Shown here piece by piece: positions 17,864-26,203 of a DNA stretch of 52,494 bases. Below the pieces are notes generated by a model, which saw only the letters and a program-made list of their open reading frames with translations, made no database searches and had not been told where the DNA came from. Location: assembly GCA_002409405.1 (NCBI GenBank), contig DHNG01000001.1, positions 74,346-126,839 on the forward strand, written 5' to 3'. The position numbers and the translations under genes are program-made. Position 1 is the stretch's first letter; each line of letters starts with the position of its first letter. This stretch comes from Flavobacteriales bacterium UBA5422. GTDB lineage: Bacteria > Bacteroidota > Bacteroidia > Flavobacteriales_D > Crocinitomicaceae.

Positions 17864-18046
17864 AGGGTGTTTTTGACTTGTAAAATAGGTTTTTTACGCC
17901 GAAATTCGTTGGGTTAACTAGTTGTTTAGATATATACGAAATAATGGTCCGCTTTAGTCATGCAGCCAAATAGTTGTAAAATAAACAACAGAAAGATTTC
18001 ATATATAACAAGTAGTTTCTACTGTTAGCATTTTAGGTAAGAAAAC

Positions 18047-18080
18047 GGAGCTGTCCTGACGGATGGCTCCTTTTGTTTTT
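18047..18080 (+). terminator. Bidirectional-looking intrinsic terminator
   Basis: GGAGC (18047-18051) pairs with GCTCC (18066-18070), with an inner TCC/GGA pairing, followed on the plus strand by TTTTGTTTTT. On the minus strand it follows the zinc-ribbon gene stop by 23 bases, with a weaker GTTTTCTT tract. The better T tract is on the plus strand, where no protein gene precedes it. Confidence 0.7.
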
Positions 18081-18092
18081 AGTGAATCGGAT

Positions 18093-18455
18093 TTACCGTA
18101 CATAATCCTGTTTTATCACTAACATGTATTGATCGTTTTCTAATTTAAGATATCCTTGTTCATAGCAAAAATAGTAAGTTGCCCCCTTTTTTGTTTCATA
18201 CAAATTAGTGAAATAGTGGAAATTAAATCCTTCTTCCGCAAGTCTGATTCCATCGACGGTATTTTTTCCTGTTGGATTTAATTGTTCCAGTATCCGTCGG
18301 TTTTTACGTAAAATATTGTTGATTCTCCGAACATACTTATTTGCATCTTCATGTAATCGGTTATTGTAGGTGTTTCTGCATTGATCGGAACAAAACTTCT
18401 GATCCTTTCGACCTCTGAGTACAGAGCCGCATTCCAGGCATTCTCGTTTTTCCAT
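18093..18455 (-). CDS. Small zinc-ribbon protein of unknown function
   Basis: A 120-residue protein. The N-terminus has a four-cysteine zinc-binding site: C7 and C10 (CLECG), then C22 and C26 (FCSDQC), the C-x2-C/C-x3-C pattern of short Zn-ribbons in the DUF2116 style. The middle is basic and helical (YVRRINNILRKNRRILEQL, about 41-59), and the end is beta-rich (TYYFCYEQGYLKLENDQYM). It has no signal peptide, and a cytoplasmic nucleic-acid-binding or regulatory role would fit the ribbon plus basic helix, though this is inference. I believe close relatives are common and uncharacterised in Flavobacteriia. It is a single gene followed by a terminator. Confidence 0.75.
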   Translation of the reverse strand: MEKRECLECGSVLRGRKDQKFCSDQCRNTYNNRLHEDANKYVRRINNILRKNRRILEQLNPTGKNTVDGIRLAEEGFNFHYFTNLYETKKGATYYFCYEQGYLKLENDQYMLVIKQDYVR

Positions 18456-18528
18456 CTCTAAGTGTTATAATTTCACAATGTTAACAATATTTAACAGCAA
18501 AATCAAGCCCTACAGCAAGGGATATGCT

Positions 18529-18536
18529 CAACTTTG
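18529..18536 (+). promoter_or_regulatory. Near-consensus -7 motif for the Bat operon
   Basis: CAACTTTG differs from TAnnTTTG only at the first base and lies 23 bases before the MoxR ATG. It is the best candidate promoter for the operon but not a full match. Confidence 0.3.
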
Positions 18537-18559
18537 TATGTTTCATCTTTTAAAAAATT

Positions 18560-19582
18560 ATGTCAGAAAATATAAACCAACCATTGAGCCCGGCAGAAAC
18601 ACTGCGTCAACTGAGTGAGAAAATAGCCTTGGAAGTAGCTGGAATTAATACGTTGAGACAGGAAGTAGCAAAAGTAATTGTCGGCCAGAAATACATGGTT
18701 GATCGACTACTGGTTGCCTTACTGGCTGATGGACACGTACTGCTGGAAGGCGTTCCGGGACTGGCAAAGACACTGGCCATAAAAACACTTGCGGAAGCAA
18801 TTGATGTCGATTTCAGTCGTATTCAGTTTACTCCCGATTTGCTTCCGGCCGATGTTACCGGAACATTGATTTACAATCAGAAAAGTGAGTCTTTTTCCAT
18901 TAAGAAAGGACCGATTTTTGCCAATTTCGTACTGGCCGATGAGATCAACAGAGCACCTGCAAAAGTACAGTCAGCTTTATTGGAAGCAATGCAGGAACGA
19001 CAAGTGACCATTGGGGATGAAACATTTATTCTGCCGAAACCATTCTTGGTACTGGCAACTCAAAACCCGATTGAACAGGAAGGGACATATCCGCTTCCGG
19101 AAGCACAGGTTGACCGGTTTATGCTGAAAGTATACCTGGATTACCCGGGAATTGAAGAAGAACGCATGATTGTTCGCTCCATTGTTCGCCCTGAAGGACT
19201 TCCGCAAGCACAAAAAGTGATTACATCAGATGATATTTTGCGGGCGAGAAGGTTAGTGAAAGAAGTATACATGGATGAAAAAATTGAACGCTACATCGTT
19301 GATCTTGTCTATGCAACACGAAAGCCACATCACTACGGATTGGAATACTTGCAGCCGATGATTACGTTCGGTTGTTCGCCGCGCGCATCTATCAATCTCG
19401 CACTGGCAGCAAAAGCGTATGCATTCATCAACGGAAGAGCATTTGTAATTCCGGAAGATATTCGTGCCATTGCTGCGGATGTGATGCGCCACCGGATCGG
19501 GTTGAGCTATGAAGCAGAAGCAGAAAATTTATCTGCTGCAGATGTGATTAATAAAATTATCAATAAAGTTGAAGTTCCGTAA
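18560..19582 (+). CDS. MoxR-family AAA+ ATPase of the Bat locus
   Basis: A 340-residue MoxR ATPase. Walker A is GVPGLAKT (64-71), Walker B is VLADEIN (124-130) followed by RAPAKVQSALLEAMQE, and sensor 1 is ATQNPIEQEGTYPLPEAQ. The C-terminal AAA lid carries SPRASINLALAAKAYAF. MoxR proteins are chaperone-like ATPases that work with von Willebrand A domain proteins to mature or insert metal cofactors or assemble complexes; the partner proteins follow directly in this operon. It is the first gene of the cluster, with a near-consensus promoter motif 23 bases upstream of the ATG and a 57-base gap to the next gene. Confidence 0.93.
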   Translation: MSENINQPLSPAETLRQLSEKIALEVAGINTLRQEVAKVIVGQKYMVDRLLVALLADGHVLLEGVPGLAKTLAIKTLAEAIDVDFSRIQFTPDLLPADVTGTLIYNQKSESFSIKKGPIFANFVLADEINRAPAKVQSALLEAMQERQVTIGDETFILPKPFLVLATQNPIEQEGTYPLPEAQVDRFMLKVYLDYPGIEEERMIVRSIVRPEGLPQAQKVITSDDILRARRLVKEVYMDEKIERYIVDLVYATRKPHHYGLEYLQPMITFGCSPRASINLALAAKAYAFINGRAFVIPEDIRAIAADVMRHRIGLSYEAEAENLSAADVINKIINKVEVP

Positions 19583-19639
19583 GGAGCAAGCAATACATAC
19601 AGAAGAATAAAGTCACGCTACACCTCACAGGAAGTAAAA

Positions 19640-20506
19640 ATGGAAACCAAAGAGTTGTTACAGAAAATACACCGCTTGGAGATCAAAGCAAAAGGGCTGA
19701 CCAAGCACATTTTCTCAGGAGAATATCATTCTGCCTTTAAGGGAAGAGGTATGGCATTTTCTGAAGTACGCAACTACCAGGTAGGAGACGAAGTACGTAC
19801 GATTGACTGGAACGTTACTGCGCGATTCAATGACCCGTTTGTAAAGGTATTTGAGGAAGAGCGGGAATTGACACTCATGCTGATTGTAGATGTTTCCGGA
19901 TCTGAGAATTTTGGTTCCACAGATAAGTCAAAACGTGACATTATTCTCGAAACAATGGCTGTTCTCGCTTTTTCAGCATTGTCCAATAACGATAAAGTAG
20001 GTGCCGTTTTTGTGAGTGATGATGTGGAGCGTTACATTGCTCCGCAAAAAGGTAAAAAACACATTTTATACATCCTGCGTGAGTTCATTGCCCTGCAACC
20101 GAAAAGTAAAAAAACGAATCTGAGCAATGGATTGAAGTTTTTCAGAAATACACAGAAAAAGCGAACTATCTGTTTTGTGATCAGCGATTTTATTGATGAA
20201 AATAATTTCATTGAAGGATTGAAGGTAACACGCAAAAAGCACGATTTGATCGCTTTGAAGCTAGAAGATCCGTCCGAATATGAATTACCTAAAATGGGAT
20301 TCATTCAATTGTACAATGCCGAAACAGGTGAAACAACGTGGGTGAATACCAACGATGCGCGTACCAGAGATGAATTCAGAACGAATTTCCTGGAGCAAAA
20401 ACAACGCATACTAAAAGAATTCAGCAGAAACGGAATCGATTATGCAGTTTTAAATACGGGTGAAAATCACATTGTTTCGCTTGTGAATTTATTCAAGAAC
20501 AGGTAA
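19640..20506 (+). CDS. DUF58 domain protein of the Bat locus
   Basis: A 288-residue cytoplasmic protein with the DUF58 signature GRGMAFSEVRNYQVGDEVR (36-54) followed by TIDWNVTAR. After it comes a degenerate von Willebrand A-like half with DVSGSENFGS, which keeps a D-x-S-x-S metal-site pattern. DUF58 proteins are almost always encoded next to MoxR ATPases and are thought to be their substrate or adaptor; biochemical function is not established. The next gene starts immediately at the base after the stop codon (TAAATG), so they are translationally linked. Its length and start agree with Bacteroidota homologues. Confidence 0.92.
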   Translation: METKELLQKIHRLEIKAKGLTKHIFSGEYHSAFKGRGMAFSEVRNYQVGDEVRTIDWNVTARFNDPFVKVFEEERELTLMLIVDVSGSENFGSTDKSKRDIILETMAVLAFSALSNNDKVGAVFVSDDVERYIAPQKGKKHILYILREFIALQPKSKKTNLSNGLKFFRNTQKKRTICFVISDFIDENNFIEGLKVTRKKHDLIALKLEDPSEYELPKMGFIQLYNAETGETTWVNTNDARTRDEFRTNFLEQKQRILKEFSRNGIDYAVLNTGENHIVSLVNLFKNR

Positions 20507-21541
20507 ATGACAAAGACGATTCACATATTCCATTCCGTTTTTTCTTTCCGCACAGCGAAAGAAGCGCATGTATTGCATGTGAATCGACTGGTTATATGGG
20601 GTGCCTGTATGGTTACTTCTGTTGCGTTCGGACAGGAGCTATCTGCTTACCTGAATCACGATCGGGTGAAGATGGGGGAGCCGGTGGAATTAAGACTCGT
20701 TGTAAAGCTTCCTGAAAATTCAGCTATTTCCATTGAACCTTATGAGAAAGAACTACCTGCATTGCGTAAAAAGGAAGATTCCCAGGTCAGTGAAAACAAA
20801 ATTGTACTGGAACTAGCAGAAGCATTTAAAGATACCATGAAACGTTCCGGAAACAAAGTCACCTGGATCGGATCGTATTCACTTGTGGCATGGGATACCG
20901 GAAAGATCGTAATACCTGCTCAGAAAGTTACCATCAATGATTCAACATTCCTGTTTAACGAAACAACATTTACAGTCATTTCGGAGACAATTGGTGTACA
21001 GGACGAACTGTTTGATATCGAAGAAGGATTTGCAACTGTTCCGGATGAACTGACGTTGCTACAATGGCTGAAAACGTATTGGTACATTACAGCAGGAGGT
21101 ACATTATTAATTGCAGCATCGATCTGGTGGTATGTCAGAAAGAAAAACAAAGGAGTTGTAAAAATAGAAACGGTAATGTCGCTGAAAGACAGAACGCTGT
21201 TTGCAATAAATATGCTGGACAAGCAAAAGCTGTGGCAGGAAGGAAATCTGAAACAGCATTATTCGGAGATGTCCCACATCATGCGTTCATACTTGTCCGG
21301 TCGTTACCAGCTTAATTTACTGGAACGGACAACATTTGAGACAAAAGCATTATTGATCCAGGCGGGGTTGCCTGCTGATACCGTTGAAACGTTTATGGTC
21401 ATCCTGCGACAGGCAGATATGGTGAAGTTTGCCAATTCAACGACAGATGAGTTGAATATTCTGAAAATTTCCATGCTTGCGAAGCAAATTGTTGCGGAGA
21501 CAAGTCCGTTGGAAATCGAAAGTGAAGAAAGAAGAAGTTGA
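20507..21541 (+). CDS. Single-span membrane protein of the Bat locus (BatD-like N-domain)
   Basis: A 344-residue protein that I cannot assign to a characterised family. Residues 26-43 are hydrophobic and end in FGQ, suggesting a signal peptide after an unusually long basic start. Residues 44-180 form a beta-rich periplasmic domain with the phrase GEPVELRLVV, like the start of BatD/oxygen-tolerance beta domains. One membrane span covers about 191-211 (WYITAGGTLLIAASIWWYV), followed by a 125-residue cytoplasmic helical domain containing FETKALLIQ and ADMVKFANS. The same order (beta domain, span, helical tail with a YAR/KFA-type motif) is seen in BatD four genes downstream, so this may be a shorter paralogue. 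It starts directly at the DUF58 stop. Confidence 0.8.
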   Translation: MTKTIHIFHSVFSFRTAKEAHVLHVNRLVIWGACMVTSVAFGQELSAYLNHDRVKMGEPVELRLVVKLPENSAISIEPYEKELPALRKKEDSQVSENKIVLELAEAFKDTMKRSGNKVTWIGSYSLVAWDTGKIVIPAQKVTINDSTFLFNETTFTVISETIGVQDELFDIEEGFATVPDELTLLQWLKTYWYITAGGTLLIAASIWWYVRKKNKGVVKIETVMSLKDRTLFAINMLDKQKLWQEGNLKQHYSEMSHIMRSYLSGRYQLNLLERTTFETKALLIQAGLPADTVETFMVILRQADMVKFANSTTDELNILKISMLAKQIVAETSPLEIESEERRS

Positions 21542-21560
21542 AATAAAGTAGGATTGAATA

Positions 21561-22595
21561 GTGAGTGGAATTTTAAACATACGGTTTTGGGAATTTGAGT
21601 TCTTCGCTCCGCATTGGTTGTGGCTACTGTTCCTTGTGCCATTTCTACTCTGGTTCTTGTGGAGATCGGAAGTGCGCAAGCCGGGAGAATGGAAATATAC
21701 CGGTACGGTTACCACCCAAAAGAAATATGGTTCACGATTCATTCATGTGATTCGAAAAGTATTGATTGTCAACGCAGGTGTTGTGCTTGCATTGCTTATT
21801 GTTGCGATGTCCAAGCCCTATAACTGGAATGATCACATAGATAATAACCACGATTATAAAAACGGGATTGACATTATACTGACCATAGATATTTCAGGCT
21901 CTATGCTGGAAATGGACTTTCAACCGAATCGGATTGAAGCGGCCAAAAAAGTAGCCAAGGAATTTGTCGACGGAAGAAAAGGAGACCGCATCGGGTTGGT
22001 AGCTTATGCAGGTGAAGCATATACTGCTTGCCCGGCAACAACTGATTACGATGTGCTGAAAAAACAGATTGATGCGCTGGATTGTTATGCAAATATTGAG
22101 GGGGGAACGGCGATTGGCGTAGGTCTGGGAACAGCCGTAACCCGCTTGAGAAACGACAGTATCCCATCAAAAGTGATTATCCTCCTGACAGACGGAAGCA
22201 ATAACATGGGAGAAACTTCTCCGGACGAAGCTGCCGATCTGGCAAAAGCAAAAAATGTGCGGGTCTATACCATCGGAGTTGGAGCAGAAGCGGGTGGAGT
22301 GATGACAATTAATACACCGTTTGGAGTGATTCAGCAACCGGTTGATTCGGATTTGGATGAAAGCACGTTGCAGCGGATTGCAGCAAAGACAGACGGAAAG
22401 TATTTTCGTGCAACAGATGAAAAAAGCCTGCGAGGGATTTACGATGAAATTGAGAAAATGGAAAAACGGAAAATAATAGACCGTCATTTTCAATCGGAAC
22501 CACCGGCCATGCCACAGGCCTTTTTAAATGCAGCATTGATCCTGGTTGTTTTGGGATGGGGTATACCACGTTTTTTATTCAGACAAAATGATTAA
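21561..22595 (+). CDS. batA: BatA: membrane-anchored von Willebrand A protein
   Basis: A 344-residue protein with two N-terminal spans (about 18-34 and 66-84), a von Willebrand A domain facing the periplasm (about 104-300) and a C-terminal span (about 318-337). The metal-ion-dependent adhesion site is intact: DISGSM with D110, S112 and S114, the GGTAIGVGLG loop with the threonine, and LLTDGSNNMG with the aspartate. FEFFAPHWLWLLFLVP at the start is typical of BatA. Bat proteins form a membrane complex linked to aerotolerance and fitness in Bacteroides and Francisella, mechanism unsettled. The start is GTG at 21561; a stop lies just upstream in frame and no nearby ATG exists. It overlaps batB. 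Confidence 0.92.
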   Translation: MSGILNIRFWEFEFFAPHWLWLLFLVPFLLWFLWRSEVRKPGEWKYTGTVTTQKKYGSRFIHVIRKVLIVNAGVVLALLIVAMSKPYNWNDHIDNNHDYKNGIDIILTIDISGSMLEMDFQPNRIEAAKKVAKEFVDGRKGDRIGLVAYAGEAYTACPATTDYDVLKKQIDALDCYANIEGGTAIGVGLGTAVTRLRNDSIPSKVIILLTDGSNNMGETSPDEAADLAKAKNVRVYTIGVGAEAGGVMTINTPFGVIQQPVDSDLDESTLQRIAAKTDGKYFRATDEKSLRGIYDEIEKMEKRKIIDRHFQSEPPAMPQAFLNAALILVVLGWGIPRFLFRQND

Positions 22596-23745
22596 GCAGG
22601 AAGGAATGACATATCAATTGAAACGCCTGGCATCACTGGTAATTGTGTGGGAGCTGATCTTTTGGGCTGTTTTTGTGGTGTTTGTGAAGTCAGGAAACTT
22701 CCTCAGCTCGGGAAAAGGTACGTTCTTCTCGTTCCAGGAACCGGAAAAACTACAATGGCTCTGGATTGTTTTGGTGATCGCAGGTGTTTTTCTGTACAAT
22801 GCCTATCGCAACGAAAAAATATACCTGAGTGCAGGCGAAAAAATTCGTTCAACTGTTTTTAAACCCATCGGAACGAGAAAAGCATTTATCAGCTACCTGT
22901 TCTTTCGGAATGCACTTGTTTTTTTAATCATTGCAATGGCACAACCTGCCTTTGGAAAGAAAAAAGTAGCAGGAACAGTGCAAAGCATGGAATTGGTTAT
23001 TTGCCTGGACGTGTCGAATTCGATGAATACAAAAGATGTTGACGCCGGTATTTCCAGGTTGGGAATCGCCAAAAGAGCAATTAGTGAACTCATTAATAAA
23101 CTGGGAGGAGAACGTATCGGGATCTCCATCTTTGCAAGTGATGCATACACACAGTTACCGCTGACATTGGATTATTATGCTGCTAAAATGTATGTAAATG
23201 ACATTGAAACCAATATGATCTCCAGTCAGGGAACCAATATCAGAAGCGCGTTGGAAAATGCGTATTCCATTTTTTCTGAAAATAAGAAAATGAGTAAAGC
23301 AGTGATTCTCGTAACCGATGGTGAAAACCACGATGAAGATCCTTCGGATATCCTTGCAAAATACAAAGAAGAAGGCATTCAGTTGGTAGTACTGGGAATC
23401 GGAACGCGAAAAGGAGGTTTGGTACCGGTTGACCCTGAAATGCCGGAAAAAGGATATAAACGAAATGCACTTGGTACAACTGTCCATTCGAAGTTGGATC
23501 CGAAATTCATTGAGCGTATTGCAGAAAAAGGAGGAGGATTGGCAGTAGTGAGTGAAGATGCATACCCTGATTTACGAAAAATGTTGAAGGAAATTACGCA
23601 AATGAAACGGGTAAAAACCGAATCAATGGATTTCGAAGTAGAAGAACAACGGTATCAGGTGCCATTGGCAATAGCCCTGGTTTGTTTTATCGGATACTTA
23701 GTGTGGTCCGGAATGTATGTGAATAAGACGCGATTGAACAAATGA
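22588..23745 (+). CDS. batB: BatB: membrane-anchored von Willebrand A protein
   Basis: A 385-residue relative of BatA. Spans lie at about 12-34, 55-71, 103-120 and near the C-terminus (about 362-380). The von Willebrand A domain has an intact metal site: DVSNSM (141-146), SSQGTNIRSAL, and LVTDGENHDED. I start it at the ATG at 22588, which overlaps the batA stop in the form ATGATTAA, a usual coupling arrangement; a longer frame from 22546 would run 50 bases into batA and is less likely. Its stop overlaps the batC start (ATGA). In the family BatB is thought to interact with BatA and the TPR protein BatC in the inner membrane. Confidence 0.92.
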   Translation: MIKQEGMTYQLKRLASLVIVWELIFWAVFVVFVKSGNFLSSGKGTFFSFQEPEKLQWLWIVLVIAGVFLYNAYRNEKIYLSAGEKIRSTVFKPIGTRKAFISYLFFRNALVFLIIAMAQPAFGKKKVAGTVQSMELVICLDVSNSMNTKDVDAGISRLGIAKRAISELINKLGGERIGISIFASDAYTQLPLTLDYYAAKMYVNDIETNMISSQGTNIRSALENAYSIFSENKKMSKAVILVTDGENHDEDPSDILAKYKEEGIQLVVLGIGTRKGGLVPVDPEMPEKGYKRNALGTTVHSKLDPKFIERIAEKGGGLAVVSEDAYPDLRKMLKEITQMKRVKTESMDFEVEEQRYQVPLAIALVCFIGYLVWSGMYVNKTRLNK

Positions 23746-24497
23746 AATACGTAGTGTACATAGCATGTTTACTGATTACTGTTGCAGGACATACGCAGGA
23801 ATGGAGAGATTCATTGGCTGTAGCCAGGGATGCGTATCAAAAGCAGGAATATGGGAAAGCATTGAAATATTACAGGTCTGCGCAGGAAAAAGCACCGGAA
23901 GGTGTTGATTTGTCAAAAGAAATGGGGCAGTCTGCTTATAAAAACCTGCAATATAAAGATGCCGAGAAAATTTACCGTCAGCAGGCTTCTACGGAAAAAG
24001 TGCCGTCGGAAAAAGCAAAAGCGTATCACAACCTGGGAAATAGCCTGATGCAGCAAAAAAAGTACGACGAAGCCATTGACGCATACAAGCAATCGTTGCG
24101 AAATAATGCTTCCAATGATAAAACACGACATAATTTATCGGAGGCAATGCGCCTGAAGAAAGAGCAGCAGGAACAACAGAATAAAAATCAGTCTCAGGAC
24201 CAACAACAGCAGCAACAAAATCAGGAAAACCAGGAACAACAAAATAAAAACAATCAGGGCAACCAACAACAGAATCAGCAGAGTCAGGGACAGAATGGTC
24301 AGCAAAACAAACAAAATCAGCAAGGTAGCCAGGGAGGAAATAAACAACAGACGAGTCCGGGAGGAGGATCAAAACTCCAGGACAAAGCAGTAGAGAAAAA
24401 ATTGGACGAATTAATGAAACAAGAATCCGCAACCAAGCGTAGAATGGGAGGGAATAATAATTCCGGCGGATTTTCTAAATCAGGGAAAGATTGGTGA
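23742..24497 (+). CDS. batC: BatC: secreted TPR protein with Q/N-rich tail
   Basis: A 251-residue protein with a signal peptide (1-18, ending AGHTQ) and three to four TPR-like helix pairs at about 25-130, such as KALKYYRSAQEKAP and AYHNLGNSLMQQKKYDEAIDAYKQSL. TPR units bind partner proteins, here probably the von Willebrand A proteins in the periplasm. Residues about 143-208 are low complexity and almost all glutamine and asparagine with some glycine and serine, and a short conserved tail ends RMGGNNNSGGFSKSGKDW. The Q/N tract is longer than I expect for the family. Start overlaps batB (ATGA), and the stop overlaps batD (TGATG). Confidence 0.9.
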   Translation: MKYVVYIACLLITVAGHTQEWRDSLAVARDAYQKQEYGKALKYYRSAQEKAPEGVDLSKEMGQSAYKNLQYKDAEKIYRQQASTEKVPSEKAKAYHNLGNSLMQQKKYDEAIDAYKQSLRNNASNDKTRHNLSEAMRLKKEQQEQQNKNQSQDQQQQQQNQENQEQQNKNNQGNQQQNQQSQGQNGQQNKQNQQGSQGGNKQQTSPGGGSKLQDKAVEKKLDELMKQESATKRRMGGNNNSGGFSKSGKDW

Positions 24498-26197
24498 TGA
24501 AAGCAGTTATAATACATAGTTGGTTTTGTATCCTTTCCTTTTGGGCGTTCAACCAGAAAGGGAAGGTACAGTTGACGGTTGAACCCGAAGAAGTGGGGAT
24601 CAACCAACCATTGGCCATTACGATCAATTCAAATGTAGAAGGAGACATCGTAGAAAACTGGCCCTCTAATTTTGTGAAGGGATACGGAATTCAATCCCTT
24701 TCCCGTTATGTACAAGATGTCAATACGGGAAAAATGGTGCAGGAACACGTTGTCGTGTTTACAGGAACCTTTAATAAGGTCGGAAAATATAAGATAGGTC
24801 CGTTTTATGTGAAAGCGGGGAACAAAACGTATACATCCAATTCCGTTAAAGTGAATGTGGTTAGCAGCCCGACACAAGGAAGTGGGGAAGATATTTCCAA
24901 ACAACAATTGCGTCAACCGGCTTTTGGAACCATTGAGGTTTCTTCCACTAAAATCTATGAAGGAGAGCCATTGGTAATGTTGGGAAGAGTGTATGCGCGT
25001 GAACGAACATATGGAAGACCTGTATTGAGAAGAGCGTTTTCGGTAGAAGGAGTTAGTGATGTATACCCGTTGCAACAAACAGAAATGTGGGAAAGTGTCT
25101 CCATTAAACGAAAAAGTTATGAATCGTTTGCATTCGAAAAAAAGGTTTTATTTCCGGTAGGAAGCGGAACATTGAACATTCATCCTTTTGAGATTTATTT
25201 GCCTTTCGGAACACAGGATTACAATGTTGTTTCTTCTGTTCCGGTGGTTGAGGTAATTCCGTTACCTGCAAATTCTCCAGCAGAATTCATAGGTGCAGTC
25301 GGCGAATTTGCTGTCGAGCAGAATTGCGGAGCTAAAAAAATGAAACAAGGCGATATTATCCAGGTAGATGTGATTGTATCAGGGGCAGGGAATCTGCATG
25401 CAATTGAGACTCCTGTGCTGCCATTGCCAAAGGGGATGACGACCTATGGAGATGCCGAAGTAAAAGAAGATTATATTTTTAATTCTCAGGGAGCAGTAGG
25501 AAAAGTGACATATACCTACCACGTTCAGGTAACCAAAGAGGGAGACCAAACAATTAAACCGGTAAAAATCGCGTATTTCAATCCAAAAGAGGAAAAATAT
25601 GTTACGGTATCTGCACCTAAGTCAATTACAGTTGCTGTTACGGGAAATCCCACATTTGAATTACAAAATGATACAGATTCGATGGCATTGGCCAATCAGA
25701 ATGCAGATCAGAAAAACCTGAATGATCAATCACCACAGCGTTTTTTCTCCGGAGAAAACAGCTGGATGTGGTATGGAGCAGGAGGACTATTGTTGATTGC
25801 AGGGGTTGTCTTGTTTTTGATGTTAAAACCTAAAAAAGGAAAAGGAGAACAACCGTCCTCTGTAAAACAAAAAAGTATTGAAAAACCATTGGCTGTAAGT
25901 GAAGTCAGAGAATTGATCGGTCAGGCATCCTTTTACCTGCGGGAAAAACAAACGGATAAATTTTATATCTCGATAGAGAAAGCATTGATTGCTGTGATGA
26001 CAGTAAAACTGAAATTACCGGCAGATTCAACAATGGGAAGAAGTGAGATGCTGGAAGAACTCAAAATACAGCAGAATACGGCTGTTCCCGTTATCCAAAA
26101 GTTATTGGAAAAATGTGATTACGCACGTTACGGAATTGCTGATTCAGAAGATGAACAGGAAATGATTCTGAAACAAACGGAGAATCTGATCAGCTAA
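24497..26197 (+). CDS. batD: BatD: oxygen-tolerance family membrane protein
   Basis: A 566-residue protein. After a hydrophobic start (1-17) come several immunoglobulin-like beta domains (about 22-400) with QLTVEPEEVGINQPLAI and later PVVEVIPLPANSPAEF, both typical of BatD. One membrane span covers about 423-445 (MWYGAGGLLLIAGVVLFLML), and a cytoplasmic helical tail of about 115 residues ends the protein with LLEKCDYARYGI, a BatD hallmark. The topology puts the bulk in the periplasm. The ATG at 24497 overlaps the batC stop (TGATG). No BatE gene follows: the next gene is on the other strand with its stop 6 bases away. Confidence 0.92.
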   Translation: MKAVIIHSWFCILSFWAFNQKGKVQLTVEPEEVGINQPLAITINSNVEGDIVENWPSNFVKGYGIQSLSRYVQDVNTGKMVQEHVVVFTGTFNKVGKYKIGPFYVKAGNKTYTSNSVKVNVVSSPTQGSGEDISKQQLRQPAFGTIEVSSTKIYEGEPLVMLGRVYARERTYGRPVLRRAFSVEGVSDVYPLQQTEMWESVSIKRKSYESFAFEKKVLFPVGSGTLNIHPFEIYLPFGTQDYNVVSSVPVVEVIPLPANSPAEFIGAVGEFAVEQNCGAKKMKQGDIIQVDVIVSGAGNLHAIETPVLPLPKGMTTYGDAEVKEDYIFNSQGAVGKVTYTYHVQVTKEGDQTIKPVKIAYFNPKEEKYVTVSAPKSITVAVTGNPTFELQNDTDSMALANQNADQKNLNDQSPQRFFSGENSWMWYGAGGLLLIAGVVLFLMLKPKKGKGEQPSSVKQKSIEKPLAVSEVRELIGQASFYLREKQTDKFYISIEKALIAVMTVKLKLPADSTMGRSEMLEELKIQQNTAVPVIQKLLEKCDYARYGIADSEDEQEMILKQTENLIS

Positions 26198-26203
26198 ATT
26201 CGA

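Noticed and set aside
22546..22587. Earlier start of batB at 22546
   Set aside because: It would overlap batA by 50 bases, while the ATG at 22588 gives the usual ATGATTAA coupling.
24135..24347. Very leucine-rich frame on the minus strand opposite batC
   Set aside because: It is just the complement of the Q/N-rich tract (CAA/CAG/AAT read as leucine, isoleucine and valine), not a membrane protein.
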